From NCBI GenBank assembly GCA_003013855.2, contig ML058407.1, positions 4,030,001-4,094,000 on the forward strand: a stretch of DNA of 64,000 nucleotides, read 5' to 3'. Below, piece by piece: positions 21,734 to 32,486 of the stretch (positions within the stretch are counted from its first letter, which is position 1; each line of letters starts with the position of its first letter). The position numbers were made by a program, and so were the translations under genes. The stretch comes from Liriodendron chinense (lineage: Eukaryota > Streptophyta > Magnoliopsida > Magnoliales > Magnoliaceae). The notes below the pieces were generated by a model that had not been told where the DNA came from, made no database searches, and saw nothing but the letters and a program-made list of their open reading frames with translations.

Positions 21734-23613
21734 TGAAATTGCGTCGGGTAGTCTAACACGACACCCTATGCATACACGTGCGGAAGCTTAAGGAGCAACT
21801 AGAATTATGGCTAAACCTATAGGAGGGGGTGATAATGACCTTTTTAAAACTCTTTTCGCCTACTTAAATAATTCAACAAATTAAACTACGTAAGCGATTA
21901 ACACTTCGGCTTTCAAGCCTAAGTGGGTCCAATCAAGAGACTAGCAAACGATAAGTGCAATCAGCAACCTAGCCTAAACAACTCATGTGGACTATAGAGG
22001 ATGGATCAAGAAATGCTCAAGTCAACATGAGGTAGTGAAAGTACATCTTGTGAGTGTGGATGTGCCTATCAAGTGCCTAGCATGCATTCCTAACTAAGCA
22101 TTCATAATTAACCAATTAAACACAATGTATAAAGAGAAATGTGCTCAAGAACAATCACAAACACAAGAATGTATAGTGGTTCGACCACTTGTCTACTCCA
22201 CTCCCGGTTCAAGTACTCAACCCCTTTGAGCACACCGGCATTCACTAGGGAGTTTAAATCTGGTTCCTCCCAACCAAGGTGTTTTAACTCGGATCCACCT
22301 AACCGGAGAGTTTACAGGTTCCTCCCAACCTACACGTTTGCACCCGTGTTGATGGCTCCCCCTTGGAGACTCTGTTTAGGCCGACTAACATGCCAAGGAA
22401 TGGCTGACGTCCCTAGATTTTAGGCCCAACTAATAGGCCAAGGATCGGCTAACGACCCTAGTTCGAGTTTGTCAAACAAACTCTACACTCAACTCCCACA
22501 AGGAATTGAGTGGATGGACTCCTAACAAGACAACCTTACTTGTCGGATTGAGCCCCTTTGTAGCGCCGCTTTGGGTTGCTTCTTCTCGCTCTCCCGTGCT
22601 TGAATCAGCTCCCCTTGTGTTCCCCCGATCTTTAACGCCGCCGCTTTGCCAAGGCTTCAGCTCCAAGATCAGCTACCTTGCATGTGATGGTCCATTGGAG
22701 ATGCACAAGGTGCTAGGGAATGGTGAATCCTCTACAAATGGTAGGAAATGAGTTTTCTAGAGGAATACACCTATTTGGAATCCTAGGTAGTGTTTAGACA
22801 AGGGATTTAACTATCATCAAGGTGTCTAAACCCTAGGAATCAAGAGGGAACAAGTCCATTCTCAAGATGCCATTAAATGGCCCAAGCTTGTGATGAAAAC
22901 ACAAGGAGAATGACTTGCTATGGGTTTGGGATAGAGCCTCTGATCGTCTCTAGCAATGGTGGCTTCTATCTCCTCAAAATTCCCTCTCTCAGCTCAAAAA
23001 CGAACCCCCATCTTTAAATAGATTTTCTTCCAACGGTAAAAAAATGGGCAGATTCGCGCATTTTCGATTGATCGAAAGAAGGTCCGATTGATCTAAGACC
23101 AGTCCGATTGATCGGAGACATGTCCGATTGATCGGATTTTAGTCCAGAGAATTCTCTGGAGGATATTCCGATTGATCGGAACATGGTCCGATTGATCGAA
23201 CTGACCCCTTCCGATGGATCGGAAAACTGTCCGATTGATTGGAGTCCTATCGGAGCCAACGTCCGATTGATCGGAGATCAATCGGAAACTGCTGTTTGAG
23301 CTATTTTAATTACAGCAGCTTCCACCTCTTTAATTAATCTAACTTATCATGTTTTTCATGGAGTTCTAAGACTAATGATGATGACTAAAGGTATACCTAG
23401 TTGGTGCAAGTCATCTAAGAGGTTATGGGTTAGGTTTTGGTCAAGGCAAGGCACACCAAGGCTTCACTTTTACCTATTTCTTCTTCCTTGATGCAGCAGG
23501 GCCACTTGAGTCTTCAGTCTTCGTTCTTCATTAAGCTCAACCGACACTAGACCCACTGACCTAAGTGATTGACAAACAAGGTGCACTAGATGCCACAGAA
23601 AAGTGCACTAACA
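21734..23613 (-). mobile_element. S1: solo LTR, 1880 bp
   Basis: Read on the minus strand it starts TGTTAGTGCACTTTTCTG and ends in CA. ATAAC at 21729-21733 and 23614-23618 is a perfect target duplication, and no internal region follows, so this is a solo LTR from unequal recombination. A TATA-like TATTTAAA (plus strand 23013-23020) lies downstream of a motif array at 23062-23285. The lineage is unclear; it is not the R1-R4 family. Frames across it are short and not family-like. Confidence 0.8.
23062..23285 (-). promoter_or_regulatory. TCCGATTGATCGGA motif array in S1 U3
   Basis: Seven copies of GATTGATC plus two variants and one inverted copy occur in 224 bases, several at 20-base spacing. 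Most sit in the palindrome TCCGATTGATCGGA. An 18-base perfect palindrome, TCCAGAGAATTCTCTGGA, lies inside the array at about 23144-23161. The array is immediately upstream of the TATA-like box on the minus strand. A transcription-factor role is inferred from place and palindromy only. Confidence 0.55.
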
Positions 23614-23740
23614 ATAACAATAATGCTGAAGTTATAAAGCGAATCTCTGATGATACGTTGAGATTTAAGAGGAAGACAACCGGCCTAAAGTAATACGTAT
23701 CGAGAAAGAAGTCCAAGACTATTTAGTAGTTTTTAAAAAA
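23614..23740 (+). pseudogene. Ulp1-like remnant, part after S1
   Basis: Reading resumes after the ATAAC duplication with a NNAEVIKRISDDTLRFKRK segment and then a stop. Basic residues fit the C-terminus of such proteins, but resemblance is weak. Confidence 0.35.
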
Positions 23741-23869
23741 AAAATTTAAACTTAAAAGCATTCATTTTGTTAAATATGTGCAAAAAGTTGTAGATGATTA
23801 TTTGTATAAATCAGTATATCACACCCTTTATTTTATTACTCAATGCACACATTTATGTGTATCATCAGC

Positions 23870-24620
23870 GATCCATAGAGGCCATTAACGATCCATATGT
23901 CTCATCGATGAGCCATGACTTCCAGGTGGGAACCTTGAGTTCCTCATTGGAATAATGTATCCCAGTGGCAAGCCACAGTGGTCATCGACGATCCATGTGT
24001 CTCATCGAAAAGCCACAGTGGCCATCAGAGAGCCAATCAGTATCTCATCGGAGAGCCACAATGGTCATCGGCAAGCCGTGACTTCCAGATGGGAATGTGT
24101 CCTAATAGTGAGCCACAGTTGCCATCGGAGAGCCATAGTGGCCATCAAAGAGCCATGTGTCTCATCGGTGAGCCCCAGTGGCCATCAGAGATCCATGTGT
24201 CTCATCGGAGAGCCACGGTGGCCATCAGAGAGCCATGTGTCTCATCGGAGAGCCATGACTTCAGCTGGGAATGTGTCCCAACAACAAGCCACAGTTGCCA
24301 TCGGAGAGCCACAATTTCCATCGGAGAGCCATAGTGGCCATCAGAGAGCCACAATGGCCATCAGTGAGCCATGTGTCTCATCGGTGAGCCATGACTTCCA
24401 AGTGGGAATGTGTCCCACTAGCGAGCCACAATGACCATCGGAGTGCCATGTATCTCATCGGAGAGCCACAGTGGCCATCGGCAAGCCATGACTTCCAGCT
24501 AGGAATGTCTCCCAACAACGAGCCACAGTGGCCATCAGAGAGCCATGTGTCTCATTGGAGAGCCACAATGGCCATCAACGAGCCATGTGTCTCATTGTTG
24601 AGCCATGAGTTCCAGCTAAG
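23870..24620. repeat. Minisatellite of ~20-bp units (GAGAGCCAC/GAGAGCCAT)
   Basis: About 35 units of the form ATC-G/A-GAGAGCCACAGTGGCC or the sister type ending in CATGTGTCTC alternate over 750 bases, with TGACTTCCAG-TGGGAATGTGTCCC spacers recurring every 4-8 units. Long frames in two phases are a by-product of the unit length. A reverse-complement array of related units is at 41640-42140. Confidence 0.85.
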
Positions 24621-24649
24621 AACCTTGTGTTTGGAATAATGTATCCCTT

Positions 24650-25091
24650 CCAGCTAGAACAGACCCTGATGAATGTAGCCTTTACAATAGGCCTGTCTTC
24701 TCTATGGCTAGTAATCCTGACAGTCTTACGCCTACTCCTAGTTTTTTTTCCTTTGGTGGGGGACATATCTGATCACATATCTCTTTCACATCTGCATGGG
24801 TGTCCCATTGGCTAGAGGGTAGACCAATTCTTCGTATACTTTTCGGTAAGTTCCTACTGTGTAAAACCCATAACAGAACCTATATCAATCAATTTCATAT
24901 TTACCGCATACTGGAATTACATGAATGCAAGGCAGGACCAAGGCTTGGAACTCATCACACGTACATTCTGAAGAAGATAGCTTAATTGTATCAGAAAAAC
25001 CCTCCACTTTCACTTCGAACTCTGTCATTGAAATTGTTGAACATACTACACGCCGAGAAGAGGGATAATATTTTTTCAATTTATTCTGCAA
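24650..25091 (-). pseudogene. Mutator-like transposase (MURA) C-terminus with SWIM zinc finger
   Basis: The minus strand reads a SWIM motif, C-T-C-x(9)-L-P-C-x-H (ECTCDEFQALVLPCIHVI), followed by a YYTVGTYRKVY-like stretch with the conserved tyrosines and an arginine-lysine-rich end (KGKKTRSRRKTVR). This is the last part of plant Mutator transposases, about 110-150 residues here out of 700-900. An early stop follows GKYEID, and the frame shifts before the basic tail. The DDE catalytic part is absent. It faces the Ulp1-like remnant across the minisatellite, and transposase plus Ulp1 is a known Mutator-like cargo pair. Confidence 0.65.
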
Positions 25092-26045
25092 CGACTATCA
25101 AGGTTGATGGGGTTCAGTGATTGAATGTTGAATGATGCATGCATGCCAATGTTCTTGAAAAATATGTTGAGCAGTTTGGCTCTTTTTATTGGGAGCACAT
25201 TTCAATTGCACATGTAATCCAGATTCAACCTGCTAATCATTCAATCCACATCTAGATCGCATATTCAAAATTCAAATCCTGCATGTATTGAATATACCCA
25301 TTCCTTCTTCTTCTTTTTTAGAGGTGGGAAGCACACTCAAGATTATTAAGTGGAAATGTTTTGTACAACCATTCAAGCGGGTGCCAACAAAAAGGGCAGC
25401 AGCCACGCCTATCATTTAGAACACTTATAAAAAATAAAAAAATAAAAAAATAGAAAACTATACAAGGCCAAATAAAAAATTAAATTAAACCCACAAAACA
25501 TGGCAAAACTTGCACAACATCAACCACAGGACAATCGTAGGGACTAAAAGAAGGTAACATTAATTTGAACAAAACGCGCTACTTCTGCTGCTACATACAA
25601 GGGTTGTTGTTGAAAATCACCTTCTGTCCTACATGGAGAGCCACAAGGGTTGCGACTGCTTGCTACTATGAAGACACATGTAGCTGAAAAACCCAAAAAA
25701 ACCCATATATTCGGCCCTGAAGAGTAATGTAATCTTCTCATACCCATCTTGTACCATAATTTTGGACATATAGAATTTGCATGCAATGTTGTCAATAAGA
25801 AAACATCATCAAGTAGAAAGCATTCTATGCAAATAGATTAAAAGAGCAGTTAGAAATTAAAAATTTATGATGGATGATACACATGCAATTAGAATTATCC
25901 AACTATTAGATTTTTTAATGATTATTTGACAATTAAAATGGAAAATATTGGAAGGTCTTATTTTGAAAAACAAGCATCAACATTTTGTGATGTACAAATT
26001 TAACTCCGCAGTTGACAAAATTTGAGAACAAATTTTTACTATGCT
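25092..26045. other. No recognised gene
   Basis: I find no domain-like reading. There is an A/T-rich run near 25430-25460 and a few short frames. The last 60 bases hold a diverged copy of the 49-bp repeat that follows. Confidence 0.4.
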
Positions 26046-26238
26046 TTGTCGACAAATTTGACAACAAAGGTCTTATTGAAGTTTTGACTCCACATTGTTG
26101 ACTAATTTGACAACAAAGGTCTTATTGAAGTTTTGACTCCACATTGTTGACAAATTTGACAACAAAGGTCTTATTGAAGTTTTGACTCACATTGTTGACA
26201 AATTTGACAACAAAGGTCTTAATGAAGTTTTGACTCCA
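26046..26238. repeat. ~49-bp tandem array, left part
   Basis: Four units of GACAAATTTGACAACAAAGG...TTTTGACTCCACATTGTT lie in tandem with only a few changes between units. The array continues at 28544-28640 beyond S2, in the same phase. It is part of the host sequence near the FAR1-like pseudogene. Confidence 0.85.
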
Positions 26239-28543
26239 TGTTAGAACTAGAAAAAAATGAACTCCAAAAGGGGCATTTTCCTTGAAATGTGGTGTTTTGT
26301 TGCTCTGGGGTTCTGAATAATGGACACATTCATAGACAATCACAAGCATTCATAAAAGTACACAAGGAGAGATATCGCAAGGCGAATTTTATTCCAGAGA
26401 TCCTGAGATCTTGTACATTCCAGGTCGTGATCTGGCACGAGCCCTTAATTACATCGAATAATCGATGACCCTTGATTAAAAGGTAAAAGACTAGTCAGCA
26501 AGGACTATGGTCTGAGAGTTTGTGGTCATAGAGACCTGTATTTGTTTTGTTATGGACCGAACCTTCTTTGTATTAGTCAGATGTCTATGTCCCATGTTTT
26601 GGCCGGAGATCCGGGCTAAGACTATTAGGGTTTATGACTGAGAAGGACGACTCTGGGCCTGCGCCTGTCAATGTATGGACAGGTGACCTCGGGAAGTCCA
26701 CTCTGTAGTTGTGTATACCTGCGTAGCCCAACCGACGGATGCCGTTTTTAATGGGTAGGGCATCGACTGCTGTGTTGTGGCAGTTCATAACAATTGTTTT
26801 GTAGTGAATTGAAACTCTTTGGTATGGTTTATCGTAATAACCATAGTCTTGTTTGTCTAAATTTCGACTCAAATCGGATCACATCTTTACAGTAAATATA
26901 AATGATGACATGTTTGCATAGTTCTGGATGCTGGCGGCGTCTCTTTCGAGAAGTCGTTTCGTTCATCGTGTCGAATCAGATTGAACTTTGAAGATACGCA
27001 ATTCTGCTCATTTAGAGATCCTGAAACGTCCATTTGACCATTCCATTGCGTCCGGAATGCTCGAAATACCCAAAATAGGCTTAAGTGGCACTTGAAAACA
27101 CTTAAAATTGAGTCCAGTGCACCCATGAACATGTTCTGGAATTGGCTGATTTTTTGGGTCCATGGGACATAATTTATGGGTGCGTGGGAGTCCAACGCAC
27201 CTTGAAAATACATGTCTGAATTATGTTGATTTTACGGATGCGTGGGGTAATTTTTGGGTGCGTTGGGGTCCAATGTACCCTGAAAATATAAATCCGCTTT
27301 TTGTTGAATTTTCGGGTGCGTCAAGCTATTTTCGGGTGCGTGGGAGTCCAATGCACCCTGAAAATACAAGTCTGCTTTTTGTTGAATTTTCGGATGCGTC
27401 GAGCTATTTTCAGGTGCGTGGGAGTCCAATGCACCCTGAAAATACATGTCTGAATTATGTTGAATTTTCGGGTGCGTCAAGCTATTTTCGGGTGCGTCAA
27501 GCTATTTTCGGGTGCGTGGGAGTCCAATGCACCCTGAAAATACATCTCTGAATTATGTTGAATTTTCGGGTGCGTGCTCACACTTATGATTTTTTATAAT
27601 CCGGACCTGCGGTGGTGTTAGTCAGAGTGACCTTCCGGTGGAAGATGCCGGCGATCAGAAAAGAATTCCGGTCACCGGGAAAGTTTTCCGGCTGTCGGAA
27701 AGGGATTCCGGCGAGGGTTTCCAGTGATAAATCCCAAATACTCAGGGGATAATAGCTCTCTCTCTCTCTCTTAATCTGTACAAATGAATAGTGGGAGGGG
27801 GTATTTATACCCGAGAATACCGGACAGCAACCAATGAGGAGCTGCCACATATGACGCACTTCAAATATCCCTCGACGCACCCTTAAATGGACGCGTGGGA
27901 GCTCTGACGCACCCCGAAATGAGATTCTAAGATGTGCTGATTTTATGGGTGCGTCGAGCTATTTTTGGGTGCGTTGAGGTACAATGCATCCAAAAATGCA
28001 ACGCTGGTTCTTGGTGATTTTATGGGTGCGTTGGGCTATTTTTGGACGCGTTGGGCAATTTTAGGGTGCGTTGCAATCCAATGCACCCTGAAATTGCAGT
28101 TCCGTATTTTCTGAATTTATGGACGCGTCGAAGGTATTTTTAGGGTGCGTCAAGCCATTTTTTTGATGCATCAGAGGTAAAAAACATCATGAAACACTTC
28201 TTGAATTTTCATGAATTTAAGGGTGCGTTGGACTGAATAAATGGGTGCGCTTGACGTACCCGTGTCTTGCAAAATTGGGTTTTGCGAAACGGAGGGCTTG
28301 TGAGGCCCGTTTCTTGGCGAATCGCCATGCACTGCTTATCATAATTCATGAAGAATGTGTCTGCTTGATTCTGGGCGGTTTTGATCACGGTGATCCGTGG
28401 GGCCCACCGGAGAAAATGGCTAAGTACTGGATCCTTTGCAAATCTGGGTATTTGGGTGTGTCGGGTAGTATTTTGTGGGATTTTCTCGAAGCACATGCCC
28501 AATTGATTTGTTTTAGAGGGTACTGACTTTTGGGACCCCAACA
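26239..28543 (-). mobile_element. S2: solo LTR, 2305 bp
   Basis: The minus strand starts TGTTGGGGTCCCAAAAG and ends in CTAACA. CTCCA at 26234-26238 and 28544-28548 is the target duplication, inside the 49-bp array. A TATA box (TATAAATA, minus strand) lies at about 27802-27809. Repeated GGGTGCGT blocks flank it on both sides (27060-27570 and 27880-28250). Long frames in the repeats, such as one of 129 codons on the plus strand, are artefacts of the unit length. It is not related to R1-R4. Lineage unknown. Confidence 0.75.
27060..28250. repeat. GGGTGCGT minisatellite cluster inside S2
   Basis: Units of about 55-60 bases with the core GGGTGCGTGGGAGTCCAATG, CACCCTGAAAATAC and TGAATTATGTTGAATTTTC repeat about five times at 27160-27570, and shorter GGGTGCGT units recur at 27940-28250. 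The block between them contains the TATA box and the CCGGCG-rich leader. Confidence 0.75.
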
Positions 28544-29089
28544 CTCCACATTGTTGATAAATTTGACAACAAAGGTCTTATTAAGAGCACATATATTACT
28601 TTTGACAACAAATTTTACTCCACATGAGCCATGACAAAATTCTGACTCAATAATTTGAAGTGGATTTTCGCTATTATAAGCTAGCAGAAGCATATATAGT
28701 AGCTAGAAAAATGCGTGCTCACTAAAATCAGCTGAAATGCAATAGTTTCTTCTTCTTTTTTGTTTGTTCTGTTAAGAGAAAAGAAAGTAAATAGATCTCA
28801 CCAATCAAAATACAATCTTTTAGCTTTTGCAAGAAGAGTTAGAACATACGCCCACCTTTGAGGAAAGAAAATCTATTTATTGAACGCTGGTCATGTTCTT
28901 CACACCGTAACGGTTGACTCTTATCAGATGGTGTTGATGATAACTACATGCGAGGATTTCAAATTTCAATGAATAAGAGATCTCACTATATTAAAAATTA
29001 AAATGTTTATTCAATACTATGAATGATACAGATAGACAGTTGTACCTGTTGAAATGCAATACTTCCTATAGATGAATCTTAATGTAAAT
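28544..29089. other. Tandem-array remainder and unassigned sequence
   Basis: The first 100 bases hold the right part of the 49-bp array. The rest is A/T-rich and has no recognisable frame. It may be an intron or 3' flank of the FAR1-like pseudogene. Confidence 0.4.
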
Positions 29090-29640
29090 GTGACAATTGT
29101 GGGTTGCTTCCGGAAATTTGTTGGTACAAGTTTATACTTGGTTGGTAGCCAAGACCAGCTAATGAGACACTTATTGATCCACTAGGAGCAGTCCTAGGTA
29201 TCCCAAAATGACTCAGACCGATACCAATCAAACTCTAGCATAGCAAAAACAAATTAATGGAAACTTTAATGAGCACAACTTACATGAATATCAACTTGTA
29301 TAAATGTTACATTCAATATTAGAAATATGCACAATTAAATCACACTTTTACCTAAGGTCTAATGTTGAAAAGATTTTGTTGAAACATGCCACTTATAGGT
29401 GTTTGGTACCGAAATTAAACCAATGGTGCATTTATGGATCCATTAGGTCCAGGAGTGTAGCCAATCACCAAATGATGATCGGGTCCTACCTAGGATCCTG
29501 CTGGTACCTCTATAGGACTCATGATAGCAATATGTGTACCCTAATAGAGGAGAAAATTCAGAAATTTAAAGAACATAAACACATGACATGAATAAACATG
29601 TGACATGATAAGCTTTAGTAAATAAGTTCTCAGTGATACC
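29090..29640 (-). pseudogene. Possible 3' exons of the FAR1-like pseudogene
   Basis: Two minus-strand stretches (about 29480-29350 and 29225-29090) read related peptides with a P-x-G-S-I-x-x-x-L core (PNGSIN and PSGSISVSLAGLGYQ), as if one exon had been duplicated. Each is bordered by AG-like and GT-like sites. A proline/glycine-rich tail fits the C-terminus of many FAR1-related proteins, but I cannot confirm the splicing. Stops interrupt the first copy. Confidence 0.35.
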
Positions 29641-29642
29641 TA

Positions 29643-31040
29643 ATTAACATCACTCAGTTCAAGAGATGGAAATAAATAATTCGAAGGTTGATATGAAGTA
29701 GGGTGCATTATGTTTGGTGCTTGAACAGATTCTCGTCTATAATGATTTTTTCGTGGCTGAACAGATTCAATTCGACATATTTTCTTTCGTACTTTATCCA
29801 ATGGATTTTGATATGCACGATGACCACACCCAACTCGAGGCTTTACTTTAATCCCACTTACAGTTTGTGAACTTTGGCTATCAATAAAAGTAATTTCTTT
29901 TTCAGTGAGCTTAGGGTGTGTGGTTTCTGTTGATAAGCTTTCAGTTGGCTTCTAGCTTGCAGCTTTAGTATCAACATCTTCATTTAGTTCAGAGCATGCA
30001 GGCAACAGGCCTAATATCTTCAATTTCGGTCGACTCCTAGTGTGCGCATTCAATATCTATGCTTTCATCAACGGCTATAGATGACCTTAGTGGAGGTTCC
30101 TTCATCCCTTTCATATGTTCCAGCATTTCATCATGAAATGTATCTGTGTATTTATTAGCGAATTCGAATAGTTCATCATGTTCCTTAGCCATTGCTACAA
30201 TTCTATGAAGCTTGTTACACAAATATTTGTACCATTTACCTGAAACAATATTGCGCTCACCTTTTGTTGGTACCCTGGTATGATCTCTACCAAAACCTAC
30301 TTTTGCATCTCTACTCCATTTTTTCATAATATATCGAGGATCAACTTCCTTTATATTATAAAAATCTAAAACTTTTAATACATGACTACATAGGATCCCC
30401 ACAAACTCAAATTTCTTGCAACTACACATCACTGTGCCATCTAAAGAATTGAATCTAACAATACATCCTTCATCTTTATCATTATATGCACAATACTCTA
30501 TAACCAAGTCAAATTCACCACGTTTAGAAATTGAATAACTGAGATATTTCTTATACTCTTCTTGAAACGTTTCAAATACCTCTAGAGTGTAAGCCTTTGC
30601 TACTTCATTTAAAATCTTCACATTAAGAAACATTATTGGAGTAGTTTGCCTCATTTTGAAATCAGCCATGGATTCCTTATGTCGTCGATTAGCCACTACC
30701 TGTTCATAATGGGTGAAGAAACGCAGGAGATCATATTTAAAGTTTAGATAATTTTTCAGCAAATTATTCATGCTTTCACTCCGTTGCGTGCTTTTCATAT
30801 CCGCGCAAAATGTATTTTTTCCATAAACTAGAGCCCATTTTTCTTTTTTCTTAAATAAATTTTGTAGCCACTTGTTATCCATTAAATTAGACTTCAAAAG
30901 AATATTATTCCATGCAGCTAGAAACTCTTCCTCATACTCATAATCATATATGCATCTATTAAAATCATGTTCAAAACTTGTTGAACATTTGAATACATTA
31001 CTAAGGTGCTCGGCAGCATTCTGGTATATATGCCAAATAT
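29643..31040 (-). pseudogene. FAR1/FHY3-like protein, C-terminal half
   Basis: The minus strand carries the rest of a Mutator-derived transposase-like gene: a WHIYQNAAEHL helix, the downstream part of the MULE transposase domain with an E-E-E-F/W-N segment, and a SWIM finger (CSCKKFEFVGILCSHVLKVLD, C-x-C-x(10)-C-x-H) near 30370-30440. The open stretch runs from 31040 to the TAG at 30034-30036; a further basic tail (KPRVGCGHRAYQNPLDKVRKK) continues in a shifted frame to about 29643. A longer frame starting at 31107 borrows its first residues from the R3 LTR and is an artefact. FAR1/FHY3 are nuclear transcription regulators of light signalling; many relatives exist. This copy is split by R3. 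Confidence 0.75.
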
Positions 31041-31045
31041 ATAGG

Positions 31046-32486
31046 TGTTGAGCTCTTAATTGCGCATATTCTAACCCCAATTCATCACTCATTATGCATA
31101 GTTCCATGATTTAAAGACCAATCTAATACATATATTTGTGGTTGTAGGGATGAGAGAGAGAAAGCATCAATTGAAGACTTAAAGATGCTAGTCAGAAGCA
31201 AAGAAGATCAAAGGGGATAAGCGTTAAAGAATGAAAGAAAGAAGCCAGAGAAAAGAAGAAAGAATGCAGAAAAACATGCCCACAACCGGTCGTCCGACCG
31301 GTCGTCCAAAGCCAAGGACCAGTCGTGCGACTGGTCCGCACATGCACAGAGGAGACACAGAGGCCATGACTCTCTGGACTGTTCACGACCGGTCGTGCGA
31401 CCGGTCGTCCACTTCTGCGACCGGTCGTGCGACCGGTCCTTAAATTATTTTTCTGGGACAAACTCTCTGGACACTTTTAGGCTGTTTTGAGACCGGTCGT
31501 CCAGCATCCACGACCGGTCGTCCAGCCACTGCGACCGGTCGTGCGACCGGTCGTCTGCGTAAGAATTCAACTTTCCAATTCTGGCGCCGATTTTCTCTGC
31601 GCACTACGTAAGTGTTACGCAGATTCTTGAATCTTCTGAAGTTTCGGAGCCTCCCCACTATAAAAGGACACCTAGGGATCGTTCCTAGGGTATCTTAGAA
31701 GGGTTTAAGCAAGGTTGGAGGCGACGGAAGTGGATTTCGTAGTTCCACAACTCCTTCTAGTTTGTTTTACTGTTCTTATGAGTTTTTTGGTTGTTTCATG
31801 TTTCCTTGAATCATGAGCAGCTAAACCTCTTAGCTAGGGCTAAGAGGTGAAGCTTGTAGAGGATCTAAGATGTTTCAATTCATTCTAAGTTGGTTTTAAG
31901 TTTGGAATTCATGTTTATGAACTATGGTTTGAAGTTTATACAAGTTTTAAGTAGTTTTTCTTAGTCTTATGATGACTCATGGATGTTTGGGAGAATTACT
32001 TAAATTCTTAATTGGTTTATATTAGTCTAGACCTGTATAATCTGAGGAATTGGAGTACGCTCTAGTACTATAATCTTCATGTGGGGACTTCCTATCAAAG
32101 TTCTACTTTTCTGAATTTCTGTAATGTGTATGGACTGAGCATGTGATTTGAATCAAGTTCAAATCATGATCTAGCCTTGTCTTGTGACAGGACTTGAGGA
32201 TGGTTATGATTGTGAACTGAGCCTTTTGGAATTAGGACTGACCTATGCAATTGAGCATGCTCAGCCTAGCTTACATTGAGTGAATCCTATGCATTGGACT
32301 TACATATAACAGATTGTTTTGTTTAACAGCTCTATCATCCGGCTAGATAGATCTTAATATCGATTTTAGTTGAGAAAGTGAGAAACCACAGCGGATTGAA
32401 CATCAAGGATTGCTACAAGTGGATCCTTGAACCCCTAGTGCCTTTTTATAATTGTTTACCTTCAAATTAGTTTAAATTTTGTTACT
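31046..32486 (+). repeat. R3 5' LTR, part before the nested solo LTR
   Basis: Starts TGTTGAGCTCTTAATTGCG. The ACCGGTC array is at 31287-31560, the TATA box at 31659-31665, the CCTCTTAGC/GCTAAGAGG hairpin at about 31826-31850. Ends with TTACT (32482-32486), the duplication of the inserted solo LTR. The LTR continues at 34032. Confidence 0.9.
31287..31560 (+). promoter_or_regulatory. ACCGGTC motif array in R3 5' U3
   Basis: Ten perfect ACCGGTC cores, most as GACCGGTCGTCC or GACCGGTCGTGC, plus ACCAGTC and ACTGGTC variants, in 274 bases ahead of the TATA box. GACCGGTC is a palindrome. The 3' LTR has seven perfect cores at 39010-39260, so copy number changed between the two LTRs. Confidence 0.6.

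Noticed and set aside
22139..22751. Frames of 80-94 codons near the S1 centre
   Set aside because: They lie inside the solo LTR, overlap on both strands and have no domain.
23062..23285. Regularly spaced repeats that look like a CRISPR array
   Set aside because: The repeated word is 8-14 bases, the spacers are short and related, and the block lies inside a solo LTR of a plant genome. There are no cas genes. The same reasoning applies to the ACCGGTC arrays and to 23870-24620.
23955..24434. 159-codon frame with repeated Ser-His-Arg-Ala peptides
   Set aside because: It is the minisatellite with a unit length near 20 bases. Frames are open in two phases at once and no start or domain is convincing.
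27162..27551. 129-codon plus-strand frame with repeated peptides
   Set aside because: It is the GGGTGCGT minisatellite of S2. Both strands are open for the same reason, and no family resemblance exists.
31041..31107. Start codon at 31107 for the 356-codon FAR1-like frame
   Set aside because: The first residues come from the R3 LTR on the minus strand. The true upstream part of the gene is at 40343-41428 on the other side of R3.
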